Of a stretch of 64,000 nt of DNA, positions 46,196 through 54,725 are shown one piece after another. The translations under genes were made by a program, and so were the position numbers. This DNA comes from Paenibacillus sp. KS-LC4 (GTDB taxonomy: Bacteria > Bacillota > Bacilli > Paenibacillales > Paenibacillaceae). The stretch is from the NCBI RefSeq assembly GCF_036894955.1, contig NZ_CP145905.1:3242501-3306500 (forward strand), read 5' to 3'. Each line of letters starts with the position of its first letter. Within the stretch, counting starts at the first letter, position 1. The notes under the pieces are model-generated. The model was given only the letters and a program-made list of their open reading frames with translations. It was not told the origin of the DNA and made no database searches.

Positions 46196-47283
46196 GCGGG
46201 GCTCCCCTTCCCCTGCCGTCTCAGCAAAGCGATTGCAAGGAATATGGCCAATAGCAACAAAACTCCAAACAGTGAAACGGGAAAATAAAAATGATAGAGC
46301 CAAAGGTAAGAGGAGTAGCCATTAATGGGTATGTAGCCCAAGACAATATAGCCGAGTGTCAACAGTAAAATGAGTCTTCGCGCCGCCTTCTTGTTTGGGA
46401 AGGGAATCAATTCTCCCAATAAAAACATCGCAAAGCTTGTACGAATAACAGCCCCGGACAGCCATTGAAATTCTGATAAAAAATCAACATGCTCAATATT
46501 ACCGAATTTTAAAAGCCGCCACTGCTCAAAAGGGGATTCCATCTGCTTCGCCGCCTCTACATGTCCGAACTCCACAATGCCTCCGATGATAGGCCCGAGC
46601 GTAATATAAATGAAGAGAATAGCCAAAATGAGAAGCTGCCATGCCTTAACCCGGGATTTGATTCGATGCTGAACAGCTAGAAGCAAAATCATTTCTACAA
46701 ATCCACCACCAACATAAATCATGCCATGAATGGCGGGCTGCCAGCCATTTTCAAGGACGGGCTGCAATAGGCGATAATCCTTCTCTGGCGTATTGGCTAT
46801 CGCCACAAAGTAACCAAGCACAATGACAATGGGAAGCATAATGCCTGCTGCGAGCGCAATCATGCGTATGCCAGATATGGCAAAATAGCAGCATACGAGA
46901 CACAGGGTGATAATTAAAACCGATCTTGGCGTACTGGGCATATAATTGGTTGTGGTCCATCTGACCGTATCAATCAAGGTAAATCCCCCGATAAAAAGCA
47001 ATTGTAGACAGATCGGAATGATCATCAGCCAAGCAATGAACGGATTCGTCTTGGCTGCCAGCCAAGGATGCAATTTCTGTTGACCGGATCTCCTCATAAA
47101 TAGAACAAGCAATATGCACCAAGGTAGAAAGCATACACCAGTCAGCAAGACAGAAATCCATGCATCTCTGCCCGCAGCTTCCAAAATTAAAGGATTCACA
47201 ATGACATGATTCGTTAAACCGACCGTCATCATGAGAATCATGCAAATTTGTAGGAAGCTAACTTGCTGCAGTGCCTTAACCAT
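46192..47283 (-). CDS. GerAB-type spore germination permease subunit (operon 2)
   Basis: 363 residues, about ten membrane spans. ALQQVSFLQICMILMMTVGLTNHVIVNPLILEAAGRDAWISVLLTG is the GerAB N-terminus; LIDTVRWTTTNYMPSTPRSVLI is a typical middle region. Presumed germinant-binding subunit. Unlike operon 1 it is the first gene of the operon (order B-A-C). ATG 47283 follows GGGGTGG; a GTG four codons upstream is in frame. Confidence 0.92.
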   Translation of the reverse strand: MVKALQQVSFLQICMILMMTVGLTNHVIVNPLILEAAGRDAWISVLLTGVCFLPWCILLVLFMRRSGQQKLHPWLAAKTNPFIAWLMIIPICLQLLFIGGFTLIDTVRWTTTNYMPSTPRSVLIITLCLVCCYFAISGIRMIALAAGIMLPIVIVLGYFVAIANTPEKDYRLLQPVLENGWQPAIHGMIYVGGGFVEMILLLAVQHRIKSRVKAWQLLILAILFIYITLGPIIGGIVEFGHVEAAKQMESPFEQWRLLKFGNIEHVDFLSEFQWLSGAVIRTSFAMFLLGELIPFPNKKAARRLILLLTLGYIVLGYIPINGYSSYLWLYHFYFPVSLFGVLLLLAIFLAIALLRRQGKGSPA

Positions 47284-47377
47284 CTCGAAATCCACCCCAA
47301 GTGTTTGTTTTAAATGATAATAGCACTTATAGGTTTCCTTATTGATCCAATTTTATACACAATACTTGTAATACGCG

Positions 47378-49000
47378 TCATGATTTAGCCAGCATGCTGA
47401 TCCCATCCTCCAATTGACCAGAGAGTGAAAGCACATCATAATAAATCCACTTTTGCGGATCTATCGTTTGCACCTTGCCTTGACGGACAGCAGATAATTC
47501 CCTCCAGATAGAGTTGTGCTGCAATTGCTTATAGGTAAGAGCAGCCTCCGCCCCATATACGATGATAAACAACCGATCAGCTTCATATTGCCAGAGCTGC
47601 TCAATCGCAACCTTCCTGCCGTATTGGTTTGGATGTTTAGCAAGCTCGCTTTGCACAAGCGGGGGTGGCTGCAAGCCAAAGGAATGATACATGACCTCGC
47701 CCGCATTACGATCTCCAAGTATAAATAGCTCCTTTCCTTCTATGACAAGCAGGCCAACCGTTTCATTCACATTTAAATAGGGCTTGATCCGCCGATGAGC
47801 CTCCGCTCGCTTCATTTCGTAGCCGTCAATCCAGCTCTGTGCCTGTTTGCCCAACCCAAGCAAATGACCGATCTCCTGTAAATGCCCTGTTGCTTGCAGC
47901 CCCATCCATGGAATGCTAACAATCGGGGCTATACGCTCAAGCTTTTGTTGGATATCCTTGTCTAGCGTGTCACTGCTTATGATCAGATCAGGCTTTAGTG
48001 CAGTTATTTTGTCATAATAGAAGGTTGACTTATCTCCAATGCTAGAAATGGCTTCACCTGAACGCCTAGCATAATAACCTAAATGATAGGCAGGTGCGCC
48101 AACTGGCTTTATGCCAAGCGCCAGCAGCGCACAGGCATAATCAATGGACAAAATGTTATACTGGCGCGTGTTGACGTATACTCGCGGCGGTACACCTGTT
48201 ACCTGCTTAAAGCGACGGTTAAAATAATAGCTGTCGCGGAATCCAGCCTGCTCGGCAATATCAGAAAGCGGCTTCCTGGAAATAAGCAGCAGCTCCTTGG
48301 CCTTGCGTATTCGCAGCTCTGTTACATATCCATGAGGCGTTGAGCCTGTTATTTTTTTAAATAAAACGATGTATTGCTTTGTGCCAAGTCCAGCCTGATC
48401 TGCTAACTGCTGCGTACTGATTTCCTCGTTATAATGGTCTTTTAAAAAAGAAACGGTCTGTTCTACGGCCTCCATGGAACTGGTCGTGTCTGTTACGGAC
48501 GTATTTTGCTCCAGAATGGCATACATCAGCTTCTGGAAACGGAAATAATAGCTGAGCCGCTCTTTCTCACTTTTAGTATTTTTCATAGTGATCAGCTTGC
48601 GTATTTGGGCCAGCATGCGATTAAAAGGCTTGATACTCATTTCACCATGAGCAAAATGAAGAGGAAGGCTGCTGTTGAGCTCAGAGCTAACGATGTCAAA
48701 GGTCAGGCACATATAGTGCAGCTCCTTCTCCTTACTTCCATCAGCAGTGATGTCAAGCTTTGCACCAGGCGCTATCCCATAACAACTGCCAAGGGTAGCT
48801 TCATAACAGCTGTCGTCTATATGCAAGCTGACTGAGCCGCTTGATACCATTATGAGTCTGTAGCTCAGACTGACACTAGGGAAGAGCTCGCTGCCCCTAC
48901 TGTGTTCAAGAGATATAACATCAACCAGTCTAAAAAAGTACGAATGAAAAGGAGTCGCTTGGTATCCCCTATTTGAAGTGCTTCTATTCATTGAAGTCAC
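47378..49000 (-). CDS. AraC-type regulator fused to an iron-siderophore-binding domain (Btr-like)
   Basis: 540 residues in three parts. An N-terminal AraC-type sensor (about 15-165) is followed by two helix-turn-helix motifs (STQQLADQAGLGTKQYIVLFKK and PLSDIAEQAGFRDSYYFNRRFKQVTG), then a C-terminal periplasmic-binding-protein fold (about 280-540: YACALLALGIKPVGAPAYHL; YYDKITALKPDLIISSDTL) like FepB/FeuA. This is the layout of Bacillus Btr, which binds ferric siderophore and activates its uptake operon. GTG 49000 has AGGAGG five bases upstream; ATG 48991 is alternative. A Fur box lies 31-45 bp upstream, so it is iron-repressed. Confidence 0.88.
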   Translation of the reverse strand: MTSMNRSTSNRGYQATPFHSYFFRLVDVISLEHSRGSELFPSVSLSYRLIMVSSGSVSLHIDDSCYEATLGSCYGIAPGAKLDITADGSKEKELHYMCLTFDIVSSELNSSLPLHFAHGEMSIKPFNRMLAQIRKLITMKNTKSEKERLSYYFRFQKLMYAILEQNTSVTDTTSSMEAVEQTVSFLKDHYNEEISTQQLADQAGLGTKQYIVLFKKITGSTPHGYVTELRIRKAKELLLISRKPLSDIAEQAGFRDSYYFNRRFKQVTGVPPRVYVNTRQYNILSIDYACALLALGIKPVGAPAYHLGYYARRSGEAISSIGDKSTFYYDKITALKPDLIISSDTLDKDIQQKLERIAPIVSIPWMGLQATGHLQEIGHLLGLGKQAQSWIDGYEMKRAEAHRRIKPYLNVNETVGLLVIEGKELFILGDRNAGEVMYHSFGLQPPPLVQSELAKHPNQYGRKVAIEQLWQYEADRLFIIVYGAEAALTYKQLQHNSIWRELSAVRQGKVQTIDPQKWIYYDVLSLSGQLEDGISMLAKS

Positions 49001-49030
49001 GGATGCCTCCTGCATTAATCGAGAATTAAT

Positions 49031-49045
49031 TGAGAATTATTATCA
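49031..49045. promoter_or_regulatory. Fur box of the Btr-like regulator gene
   Basis: TGAGAATTATTATCA differs at one position from the 7-1-7 Fur consensus TGATAATNATTATCA. It lies just upstream of the regulator start and just past the terminator of the binding-protein gene. Confidence 0.78.
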
Positions 49046-49055
49046 TCATTCTAAT

Positions 49056-49105
49056 AACAAAGAAGAAGCTAGTCAACCATTAGGTTAACTAGCTTCTTCT
49101 TTGTT
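49056..49105. terminator. Terminator after the siderophore-binding lipoprotein gene
   Basis: AACAAAGAAGAAGCTAGT (49056-49073) pairs exactly with ACTAGCTTCTTCTTTGTT (49088-49105), with an inner AACC/GGTT stem. It starts directly at the binding-protein stop and can work both ways. Confidence 0.85.
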
Positions 49106-49106
49106 G

Positions 49107-50123
49107 TTATTTGCTCGGAATAATCGCCTTCATGACGTCCTCCAGCTTTTTCTCGTAAGCAAGTGGACCATTGGTAATCCATACGTCACCGCGCACTTCA
49201 TAGATATGTCCTTGCTTGACGGCAGGAATGCTCTTCCACAGGCTGCTTTCTTTAAGCTCTTTAGCTTGCTCCTCTCTTCCTTCATCGACAGCTAGGAAAA
49301 TATAGTCGGCATCAAGCTGTGGAATAATTTCCATGGAAATCGTCTGAATATCCATGTCTTCTCCCCAAGCCAGCTTACGTACAATTGGAGCAGGCTCCAG
49401 CCCAAAATCACCATACAAGGCTGTCCCCACCTGACCTCCAGGTCCTCCATACAATCTAAGCTCCTTGCTGGCATGGATGCGAACCATAGCTGCTGTTTTC
49501 CCTTTAGCAGCAGTCTGCAATTGCTCTTTAGCCAGCTTCGTTTCCGCTTCGCGCTTTTTAATTACAGCTTCCGCTTGTTCTGTCTTTCCGAGCAGATCAG
49601 CTACAATAAGTAGATTTTTTTTCCAGTTTTCCGGATATTGAATTTCACTGCCTGTAAATACATAGGTCGGGGCAATTTGTGATAGTTTTTCATAGACGCC
49701 TTCCTCGGCCCAACCCTGGAAGCCAAGAATTATGAGATCCGGCTGTGCAGCCATTATCGCTTCAAAGTTAATCGCACTCGTGTCGAGCTTCGGAACATCC
49801 TTCAGATAATCCTCCAGATAGGTCTGATAATAAGCTCCGCTCGAGTATTGCAGGATCGGCTTGACGCCTAGCGCGCTCATTTCGTCTTCGACGAATAATC
49901 CAATAATGCGCTGCGGCTGCGCAGGGGCTTCAATTTTACCAAGCACATGCTCAAAGGTGCGAGTATTCGTGGATTGAGCTGCTGGTGATTTTTCGGGCGA
50001 TGCCTGCTCGGTCTGTACCACGCCCGTCTCCTCCTTCACCTCTCCCCCTCCACATGCCGCTAGCACCATGACGAGCACCCATATACCGCTCAATAAGGAC
50101 AAGCCTTTTTTACTAAAAGCCAT
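49107..50123 (-). CDS. Iron-siderophore ABC transporter substrate-binding lipoprotein
   Basis: 338 residues. Signal peptide with lipobox (VMVLAACGGG), so it is anchored outside the membrane. The class III binding-protein fold shows PQRIIGLFVEDEMSALGVKPILQYS, INFEAIMAAQPDLIILGFQ and, at the end, VWITNGPLAYEKKLEDVMKAI, as in FhuD/YfiY/FeuA-type proteins that deliver ferric siderophores. ATG 50123 has AGGGAG; a GTG-rich longer frame overlaps the Fur site and is not used. No permease or ATPase gene adjoins, so it must share a transporter encoded elsewhere. Followed by the Btr-like regulator. Confidence 0.9.
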   Translation of the reverse strand: MAFSKKGLSLLSGIWVLVMVLAACGGGEVKEETGVVQTEQASPEKSPAAQSTNTRTFEHVLGKIEAPAQPQRIIGLFVEDEMSALGVKPILQYSSGAYYQTYLEDYLKDVPKLDTSAINFEAIMAAQPDLIILGFQGWAEEGVYEKLSQIAPTYVFTGSEIQYPENWKKNLLIVADLLGKTEQAEAVIKKREAETKLAKEQLQTAAKGKTAAMVRIHASKELRLYGGPGGQVGTALYGDFGLEPAPIVRKLAWGEDMDIQTISMEIIPQLDADYIFLAVDEGREEQAKELKESSLWKSIPAVKQGHIYEVRGDVWITNGPLAYEKKLEDVMKAIIPSK

Positions 50124-50143
50124 AGCTATTCCGCTCCCTCTAC

Positions 50144-50158
50144 TGATATTTATTCTCA
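50144..50158. promoter_or_regulatory. Fur box of the binding-lipoprotein gene
   Basis: TGATATTTATTCTCA fits the 7-1-7 Fur consensus with two mismatches and lies 20 bp before the lipoprotein start. Confidence 0.65.
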
Positions 50159-50312
50159 TTTGTTTGCCTTGCTTATCATAAATAGTAGATCTGATTTATT
50201 CAATGGACTTTTGAGACATGCTCGTATTATTTCGAAAAACACCCTAAATGTACATTTATACAGCAGTACCTTCCTTAGATTATAAACTGTAAAGTTCGAG
50301 TTATAGGCCTCG

Positions 50313-50347
50313 TAAAATAAAAAGAACGCTGCCTGTAAGGCAACGCT
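50313..50347 (-). terminator. Terminator after rpiA
   Basis: AACGCTGCCT (50325-50334) pairs with AGGCAACGCT (50338-50347, two non-canonical positions); the minus strand continues TTCTTTTTATTTT. Confidence 0.75.
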
Positions 50348-50388
50348 CGCTGAATCCCATTTATAAAATCATGCACAATCTACGTAAA

Positions 50389-51072
50389 TCAATTAAGCTG
50401 TGTCCTTGTTAACATCTCGGTCTCACCCGTACTGAAGCCAACAATGACTTGACTGGTCATCGAAATAAATAAACCATTTTCCACTACGCCCGGAATCGCA
50501 TTCAGCTGTTCATGCAGCTCAGCAGGCGCAGCAATCGTGCCGAAGCGGCAATCGGCAATATAATTGCCGTTATCCGTTACAAAAATACCGTCAGCCGAAG
50601 CCCGCAGCTCAGCGGTGCAGCCAAGCTCTCTCAGCTTTTGCAGCGTTAAATTCGAGGCAAAGGGCACAACCTCCACTGGAAGCGGAAATTGTCCAAGCTG
50701 GCTTACTTTTTTGGACTCGTCCACAATGACGATAAACGTTTTGCTGTGGGCAGCAAGAATTTTTTCACGCAAAAGCGCACCGCCGCCGCCTTTAATCAAA
50801 TGAAGCTCGCCATCTACTTCATCCGCACCGTCAATTGTTAAATCTATCGCCGTAATTTCATCGAGCGGAACTAACGGAATGCCGTACTCAACCGCTAAAT
50901 CCTCAGACTGCTTGGAGCTGGCAACGGCTTTAATATCCAGTCCTTCGAGCTTCATTCTTTGCGCCAGCTTCAAAATCGCCCAATACGCCGTCGTTCCTGT
51001 CCCAAGCCCAATAAGCATGCCATCCTGCACAAGCTGGACGGCCTTCTCTGCTGCCAATTGCTTGACGTTCAA
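50389..51072 (-). CDS. rpiA: Ribose-5-phosphate isomerase A
   Basis: 227 residues, the normal RpiA length. It interconverts ribose 5-phosphate and ribulose 5-phosphate in the pentose phosphate pathway, in the cytoplasm. Motifs are GLGTGTTAYWAI (phosphate loop), DLTIDGADEVD with the catalytic Asp pair, LIKGGGGALLREKI with the active Glu/Lys region and VDESKKVSQLG. The start is TTG with GGAGGG upstream. It lies 39 bp after fabI on the same strand and may be co-transcribed. Confidence 0.97.
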   Translation of the reverse strand: MNVKQLAAEKAVQLVQDGMLIGLGTGTTAYWAILKLAQRMKLEGLDIKAVASSKQSEDLAVEYGIPLVPLDEITAIDLTIDGADEVDGELHLIKGGGGALLREKILAAHSKTFIVIVDESKKVSQLGQFPLPVEVVPFASNLTLQKLRELGCTAELRASADGIFVTDNGNYIADCRFGTIAAPAELHEQLNAIPGVVENGLFISMTSQVIVGFSTGETEMLTRTQLN

Positions 51073-51111
51073 ACGTTTCCCTCCGCTCTCTGTGTTCTAT
51101 TTCCCAAAAAA

Positions 51112-51888
51112 TTACATGCCCAATATATGATAGCCTGCATCAACATGCAGCACTTCGCCAGTAATGCCGCGTGACAGATGACTAAGCAGGAATAACGTCG
51201 CATCGCCTACTTCTTCTTGGTCAATGTTGCGGCGCAGCGGCGCGCGCTCCTCAATCGTTTGCATAATCTCATTAAAGCCGGACACGCCTTTTGCGGATAA
51301 GGTTTTAATCGGCCCAGCTGAAACCGCATTAACCCGAATATTATATTTGCCAAGATCCTCGGCCAAATATCGTACGCTTGCTTCAAGCGCTGCCTTAGCA
51401 ACGCCCATGACATTATAATTTTTCACTACGCGCTCTGCGCCGATATACGATTGGGTAACAATGCTGCCGCCTTCGGACATGATCTCTTTCGCCTGCTTAG
51501 CGACCGCCACAAGCGAAAAAGCGCTGGAGTTTTGCGCGAGCAAATAGCCTTCACGCGATGTATCCAGGTATTCGCCTTTAAGCTCATCTTTATCCGAGAA
51601 AGCAAGTGAATGCACGATTCCATCAATGCTTCCGACCTGCTCTTTAATATGGGCAAAAGCCGCACTTATGCTGTCATCGTCCAATACATCACATGATACT
51701 GTGAGCAGTGGATTCATATCGTTCTGTGCAAGCAACCCCTTCAGCTTCTCGAAAGAACGTTCCTTCCTGTATGTAAAAATAAGCTGCGCCCCTTCCCGAT
51801 GCAGCGACTTGGCGATTCCCCAAGCAATGCTGCGTTCATTAGCGACGCCCATTACGACGATTTTTTTGTTGTTCATCATTCCAGACAA
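51112..51888 (-). CDS. fabI: Enoyl-[acyl-carrier-protein] reductase FabI
   Basis: 258 residues, the same length as Bacillus FabI. It reduces trans-2-enoyl-ACP with NAD(P)H in the last step of fatty acid elongation. Rossmann motif VMGVANERSIAWGIAKSL; active-site Tyr-x6-Lys in YNVMGVAKAALEASVRYLA; C-terminal RRNIDQEEVGDATLFLLSHLSRGITGEVLHVDAGYHILG. GGAGGG is followed by TTG at 51888 with good spacing (MSGMMNNKKIVV); ATG codons later would be too far from it. Often the target of triclosan-like inhibitors. RpiA follows. Confidence 0.96.
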   Translation of the reverse strand: MSGMMNNKKIVVMGVANERSIAWGIAKSLHREGAQLIFTYRKERSFEKLKGLLAQNDMNPLLTVSCDVLDDDSISAAFAHIKEQVGSIDGIVHSLAFSDKDELKGEYLDTSREGYLLAQNSSAFSLVAVAKQAKEIMSEGGSIVTQSYIGAERVVKNYNVMGVAKAALEASVRYLAEDLGKYNIRVNAVSAGPIKTLSAKGVSGFNEIMQTIEERAPLRRNIDQEEVGDATLFLLSHLSRGITGEVLHVDAGYHILGM

Positions 51889-52046
51889 AGTAATCCCTCC
51901 ATTAGCTAAATCCATAAATCTGTTGCCATTATAGCATAAAACAAGGTGAAACGGCTGTCGCCTCCATTGGCGGCACAGCGCGTTTCAGTCCGAGAAATGC
52001 TATAATAAATGTTAGCAACTTATTCATAGAAGGATGATTCATTGTA

Positions 52047-52226
52047 ATGACAGAGCAGGAGCGCAAAAATTGTATGAAATGCCGCCATTATTATGTTACT
52101 TGGGACCCCGGCGCGCCAAGAGGTTGCAGGGCGTTCGGTTTTAAAACGCAGGCGATGCCAAGCCAAGTTGTACTGGCCTCCTCCGGGAAGCCTTGCTTGA
52201 ACTTTGAAGCTAAGGAAAAAGGATAA
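52047..52226 (+). CDS. 59-residue conserved cysteine-rich protein
   Basis: Reads MTEQERKNCMKCRHYYVTWD, continues PGAPRGCRAFGFKTQAMPS and ends SGKPCLNFEAKEKG. Four Cys (9, 12, 28 and 50), the first two as CMKC, could hold a zinc ion or Fe-S cluster. The CxxCxxYYVTWDPxxPRGCRAFGFK and SGKPCLNFxxK pattern recurs in many bacteria as a stand-alone small protein of unknown function, sometimes misnamed uracil-DNA glycosylase (recalled, not searched). AAGGATG lies upstream at a slightly long spacing; a good terminator starts directly at its stop. Confidence 0.75.
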   Translation: MTEQERKNCMKCRHYYVTWDPGAPRGCRAFGFKTQAMPSQVVLASSGKPCLNFEAKEKG

Positions 52227-52267
52227 GGCAGCAGACCGTCAATGATCGGTTTGCTGCCTTCTTTTTC
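52227..52267. terminator. Terminator after the cysteine-rich protein gene
   Basis: GGCAGCA-ACCG and CGGT-TGCTGCC form the stem (52227-52258); the plus strand continues TTCTTTTTC. Confidence 0.85.
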
Positions 52268-52315
52268 AGGATTGGGCTACCTGTCTTCTCGTCTGTAGGT
52301 AAACAAGAGACAGCT

Positions 52316-53146
52316 TTACACGGAGGGAGGTTTGCTCCATGTACTGCGCGTATAACATAGGCTCATGCCAGCGCGCTCCATATTCCGCTGACTGCTAGAG
52401 CAATAACTGGCTTGTCCGACCATGAGGGTGCAGCCCGCTTGGGCAGCAGCAAGCAAGCGCGCTGCAATTAACGCCGCTTGAACACCTCGCTTGCGATATT
52501 CCGGCAATGTTGCGGCAAATGTAAGGGAGGCGATATGTTCATGTATATGCATGACCCCAACCCCAACAGCGATACGATCTATCTCAGCAGCATAAAACTG
52601 CCAGCCTTCTCGGTTGAACAGCATGCGGTTATTATCGGCAATGTGGTTTTTTCCAGCAATCGGCAGTCCGCTGCCAAGCGCATGCAGCTCTGCGTAAAGA
52701 TCAACCTCGTGCTCGCCAAGCCTGCGTACGACAATGCCTGTCTGACCTTCCTCCAACGTCATGCCTGCTTGCTGAGCGATATTTCCTGCCAAGCTCGCAT
52801 GAAAGCCCGACTGATAATACCCCTTCTGGGCCAGCGCCAGCAGCGTGTCCCCATCTATACGCGAAGGAACGATCTCGAATTGCGGACTCCCGCCCTGCTC
52901 TTTGTACCAGTTTAGCACTTCATCCAGCTGTGCTGCGCTTGCACGGCCAAAGCCTTTAACCGTATTAAATTGAGGCCATGGCATTTCTCGGCTAGCAATA
53001 GCCACTGCAGGGCCGAAGCGCTGAAGTGCTATCCCCATTGGATTATGCTCCCGTTCCTGAATGGCCTTCATTCGATCCAGCATGTATACAAGCTCGGAGT
53101 TCTCAACGTGCTCGACAAGCTCGAGGGTAGTCATACGAGTATTCAA
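52316..53146 (-). CDS. GNAT-family N-acetyltransferase
   Basis: 276 residues. The C-terminal half is a GNAT domain: acetyl-CoA-binding motif A is LPEYRKRGVQAALIAARLLAA (the R/Q-x-x-G-x-A loop), preceded by the beta strand HIASLTFAATL and followed by ASYCSSSQRNMERAGM. The N-terminal half is a second, degenerate GNAT-like or family-specific domain. Substrate unknown. The start is TTG with GGGAGG nine bases upstream; ATG 53134 is too far from it. Monocistronic, with an inverted repeat about 75 bp upstream. Confidence 0.85.
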   Translation of the reverse strand: MNTRMTTLELVEHVENSELVYMLDRMKAIQEREHNPMGIALQRFGPAVAIASREMPWPQFNTVKGFGRASAAQLDEVLNWYKEQGGSPQFEIVPSRIDGDTLLALAQKGYYQSGFHASLAGNIAQQAGMTLEEGQTGIVVRRLGEHEVDLYAELHALGSGLPIAGKNHIADNNRMLFNREGWQFYAAEIDRIAVGVGVMHIHEHIASLTFAATLPEYRKRGVQAALIAARLLAAAQAGCTLMVGQASYCSSSQRNMERAGMSLCYTRSTWSKPPSV

Positions 53147-53218
53147 CAGGTAAAACCTCCCTATATTCGTGATAACGGAATATTGTTAATGGCTTTAACA
53201 ATTCAATCGCCATTTTGT

Positions 53219-53240
53219 TTACATAATTATTTTTATGTAA
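53219..53240. promoter_or_regulatory. Inverted repeat upstream of the GNAT gene
   Basis: TTACATAA-N6-TTATGTAA is an exact 8-bp inverted pair about 75 bp upstream of the GNAT start, in the AT-rich promoter region 53147-53301. Candidate operator of an unknown regulator. Confidence 0.35.
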
Positions 53241-53301
53241 CTAATTGATTGATTTCAGACTATTCAGAAATTAATAATATTTCTTCGATATATTCAATCG
53301 C

Positions 53302-53970
53302 TTAAGTATGGTTCAAGTGAATTTGCGAAATCCGTGGAAACTCCAATCGTCCTAATGAAGCGATTACTACTTCCGCTGGATAAAATTGTGCCTGTCTGCC
53401 ACCTGAGAAATACCATTTGCGTAATTGCTTTACCACAATAAATAGCCCGTGCTCATCGCCGACAGGGGTTAATCCCTCGCTATCCTCCCGCCAGTTGGGA
53501 ATGCCAAGCGCATTTAGCTCCCGAACGATAGGGATAACCTCTGCAGCGACGATGCCCAGTTCACTAACTTCGAGGCAGTCCGAGTAGCTGAACGGGTGGT
53601 CTGTACCATTTTTCAACTGATGCCTAGCAATGAACTCGACGATATTGCCAGCAGGATCAGCAAAATAAACGGCACCTGCATCCCATGATGCGAAAAACAC
53701 CTCGTCTCTGCCTTCCTCCTCAATAAGCGCCACTTTCCCCTTCAGCCAGCGCTTCGCTTCTGCCAGCTTATTTTCGGGAATATTAATGGCAAAATGATAG
53801 AAGGGCTCGGTCTGCTCCGTTGTCGCCTGAAAGGTGAGCTGCGTGCTGCCAATGGCCATTGTGAAGGACTGCTCGTCTCTATCCAGCACCAAGAAACCAA
53901 GCTGCTCGTTATAAAAGGCATACAGCGCCTCCAGCCTGCTTGTCCACAAGGTGATGTGTTCAAATTTCAT
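53302..53970 (-). CDS. VOC-family protein (glyoxalase/dioxygenase-like)
   Basis: 222 residues. The first VOC module (1-115) begins KFEHITLWTSRLEALYAFYNEQLGF and ends with VYFADPAGNIVEFIAR, giving His4 and the Glu of the metal site. A second, less conserved module covers about 125-215 (LGIVAAEVIPIVRELNALGIPNWREDSEGLTPVGDEHGLFIVV). Proteins of this type are often orphan members close to catechol dioxygenases or fosfomycin-type enzymes; the substrate is unknown. Ribosome site AGGGAGGAA before ATG. Confidence 0.85.
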   Translation of the reverse strand: MKFEHITLWTSRLEALYAFYNEQLGFLVLDRDEQSFTMAIGSTQLTFQATTEQTEPFYHFAINIPENKLAEAKRWLKGKVALIEEEGRDEVFFASWDAGAVYFADPAGNIVEFIARHQLKNGTDHPFSYSDCLEVSELGIVAAEVIPIVRELNALGIPNWREDSEGLTPVGDEHGLFIVVKQLRKWYFSGGRQAQFYPAEVVIASLGRLEFPRISQIHLNHT

Positions 53971-54084
53971 CGTACCTATTCCTCCCTAAAGCGGAGCATT
54001 ACCGCCTGCATATTGTAAACAATTCCAAAGTCTATTTTATCATAATATCTGCCTTGAGAGGCTTTGCAAGGTGATTTTTACTAC

Positions 54085-54303
54085 TTACCCTTTAGCTTCA
54101 ATAAAGCACACAATTTTCTCCTGATCCACAGACTTTAGCAAATAATCATAGGTAGTGCGCCCTATCGCTTTTTGGGCATAATCGAGATCGTCATAATCGC
54201 TCAAATAAATAAATTTCTGCGGCTGATTCGATGAGCGAAGCTGCTCTAGAAAATCAGGCTCCATGCTACTCGTTGCAGTGGGGTCACACCCTACGCCGAA
54301 CAA
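54085..54303 (-). pseudogene. Fragment of a YesN-type response regulator receiver domain
   Basis: The reading frame MEPDFLEQLRSSNQPQKFIYLS then DYDDLDYAQKAIGRTTYDYLLKSVDQEKIV matches the second half of a receiver domain (helix 3 to helix 5) of YesN/AraC-type response regulators, including the Lys of the YLLK box. The phosphorylation Asp region upstream is degenerate (GCDPTATSS) and the DNA-binding part is missing, so this is a decayed relic. A degenerate repeat array lies directly upstream, which may mark the disruption. Confidence 0.6.
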
Positions 54304-54323
54304 AACACTAAAATAGACTTCGT

Positions 54324-54448
54324 GGACACCACAGCCGCTATTTCAACAAAATCAGGGATATAGAACTGCTATCGGACACAGGAGCCGCTAATGGATTGCC
54401 AATTGCCTTCTTGCTCGGAAAATAAGGACAATAGCGGATCTCCTGTCC
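54324..54448. repeat. Three degenerate 19-bp repeats (two direct, one inverted)
   Basis: GGACACCACAGCCGCTATT (54324-54342), GGACACAGGAGCCGCTAAT (54374-54392) and, inverted, AATAGCGGATCTCCTGTCC (54430-54448) are related copies. The last two can fold into a long hairpin. The surrounding 54304-54725 has no supportable gene. The arrangement resembles REP/MITE-like intergenic repeats. Confidence 0.55.
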
Positions 54449-54678
54449 ACGCACGTCCAAAAACGGGTCTAATATTCAAAATAGAGGAAGCTGAGTCCTG
54501 CAAAAAAAGTAGTGAGCGTCCAAGCCTCATGACCTTAGCCACAGGGGTCCCCGTAACATTGCTATTACCCGTAATCGCGTAGCACGGTTCCTTAAGTCTC
54601 GAATCGTCAGATGAGATCGGCCTCGAATAAGCGCTAAGTTATGAGCAGAAAGCGGGCTCCAATTTGTATATACATCCT

Positions 54679-54710
54679 AAATAGACGCACTCTGAACGAG
54701 GCGTCTATTT
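54679..54710. terminator. Terminator after the PQQ-type propeller gene
   Basis: AAATAGACGC (54679-54688) pairs exactly with GCGTCTATTT (54701-54710), 16 bp past the stop; the A/U-rich arm ends serve both strands. Confidence 0.7.
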
Positions 54711-54725
54711 ACTCGTCACAACTAT

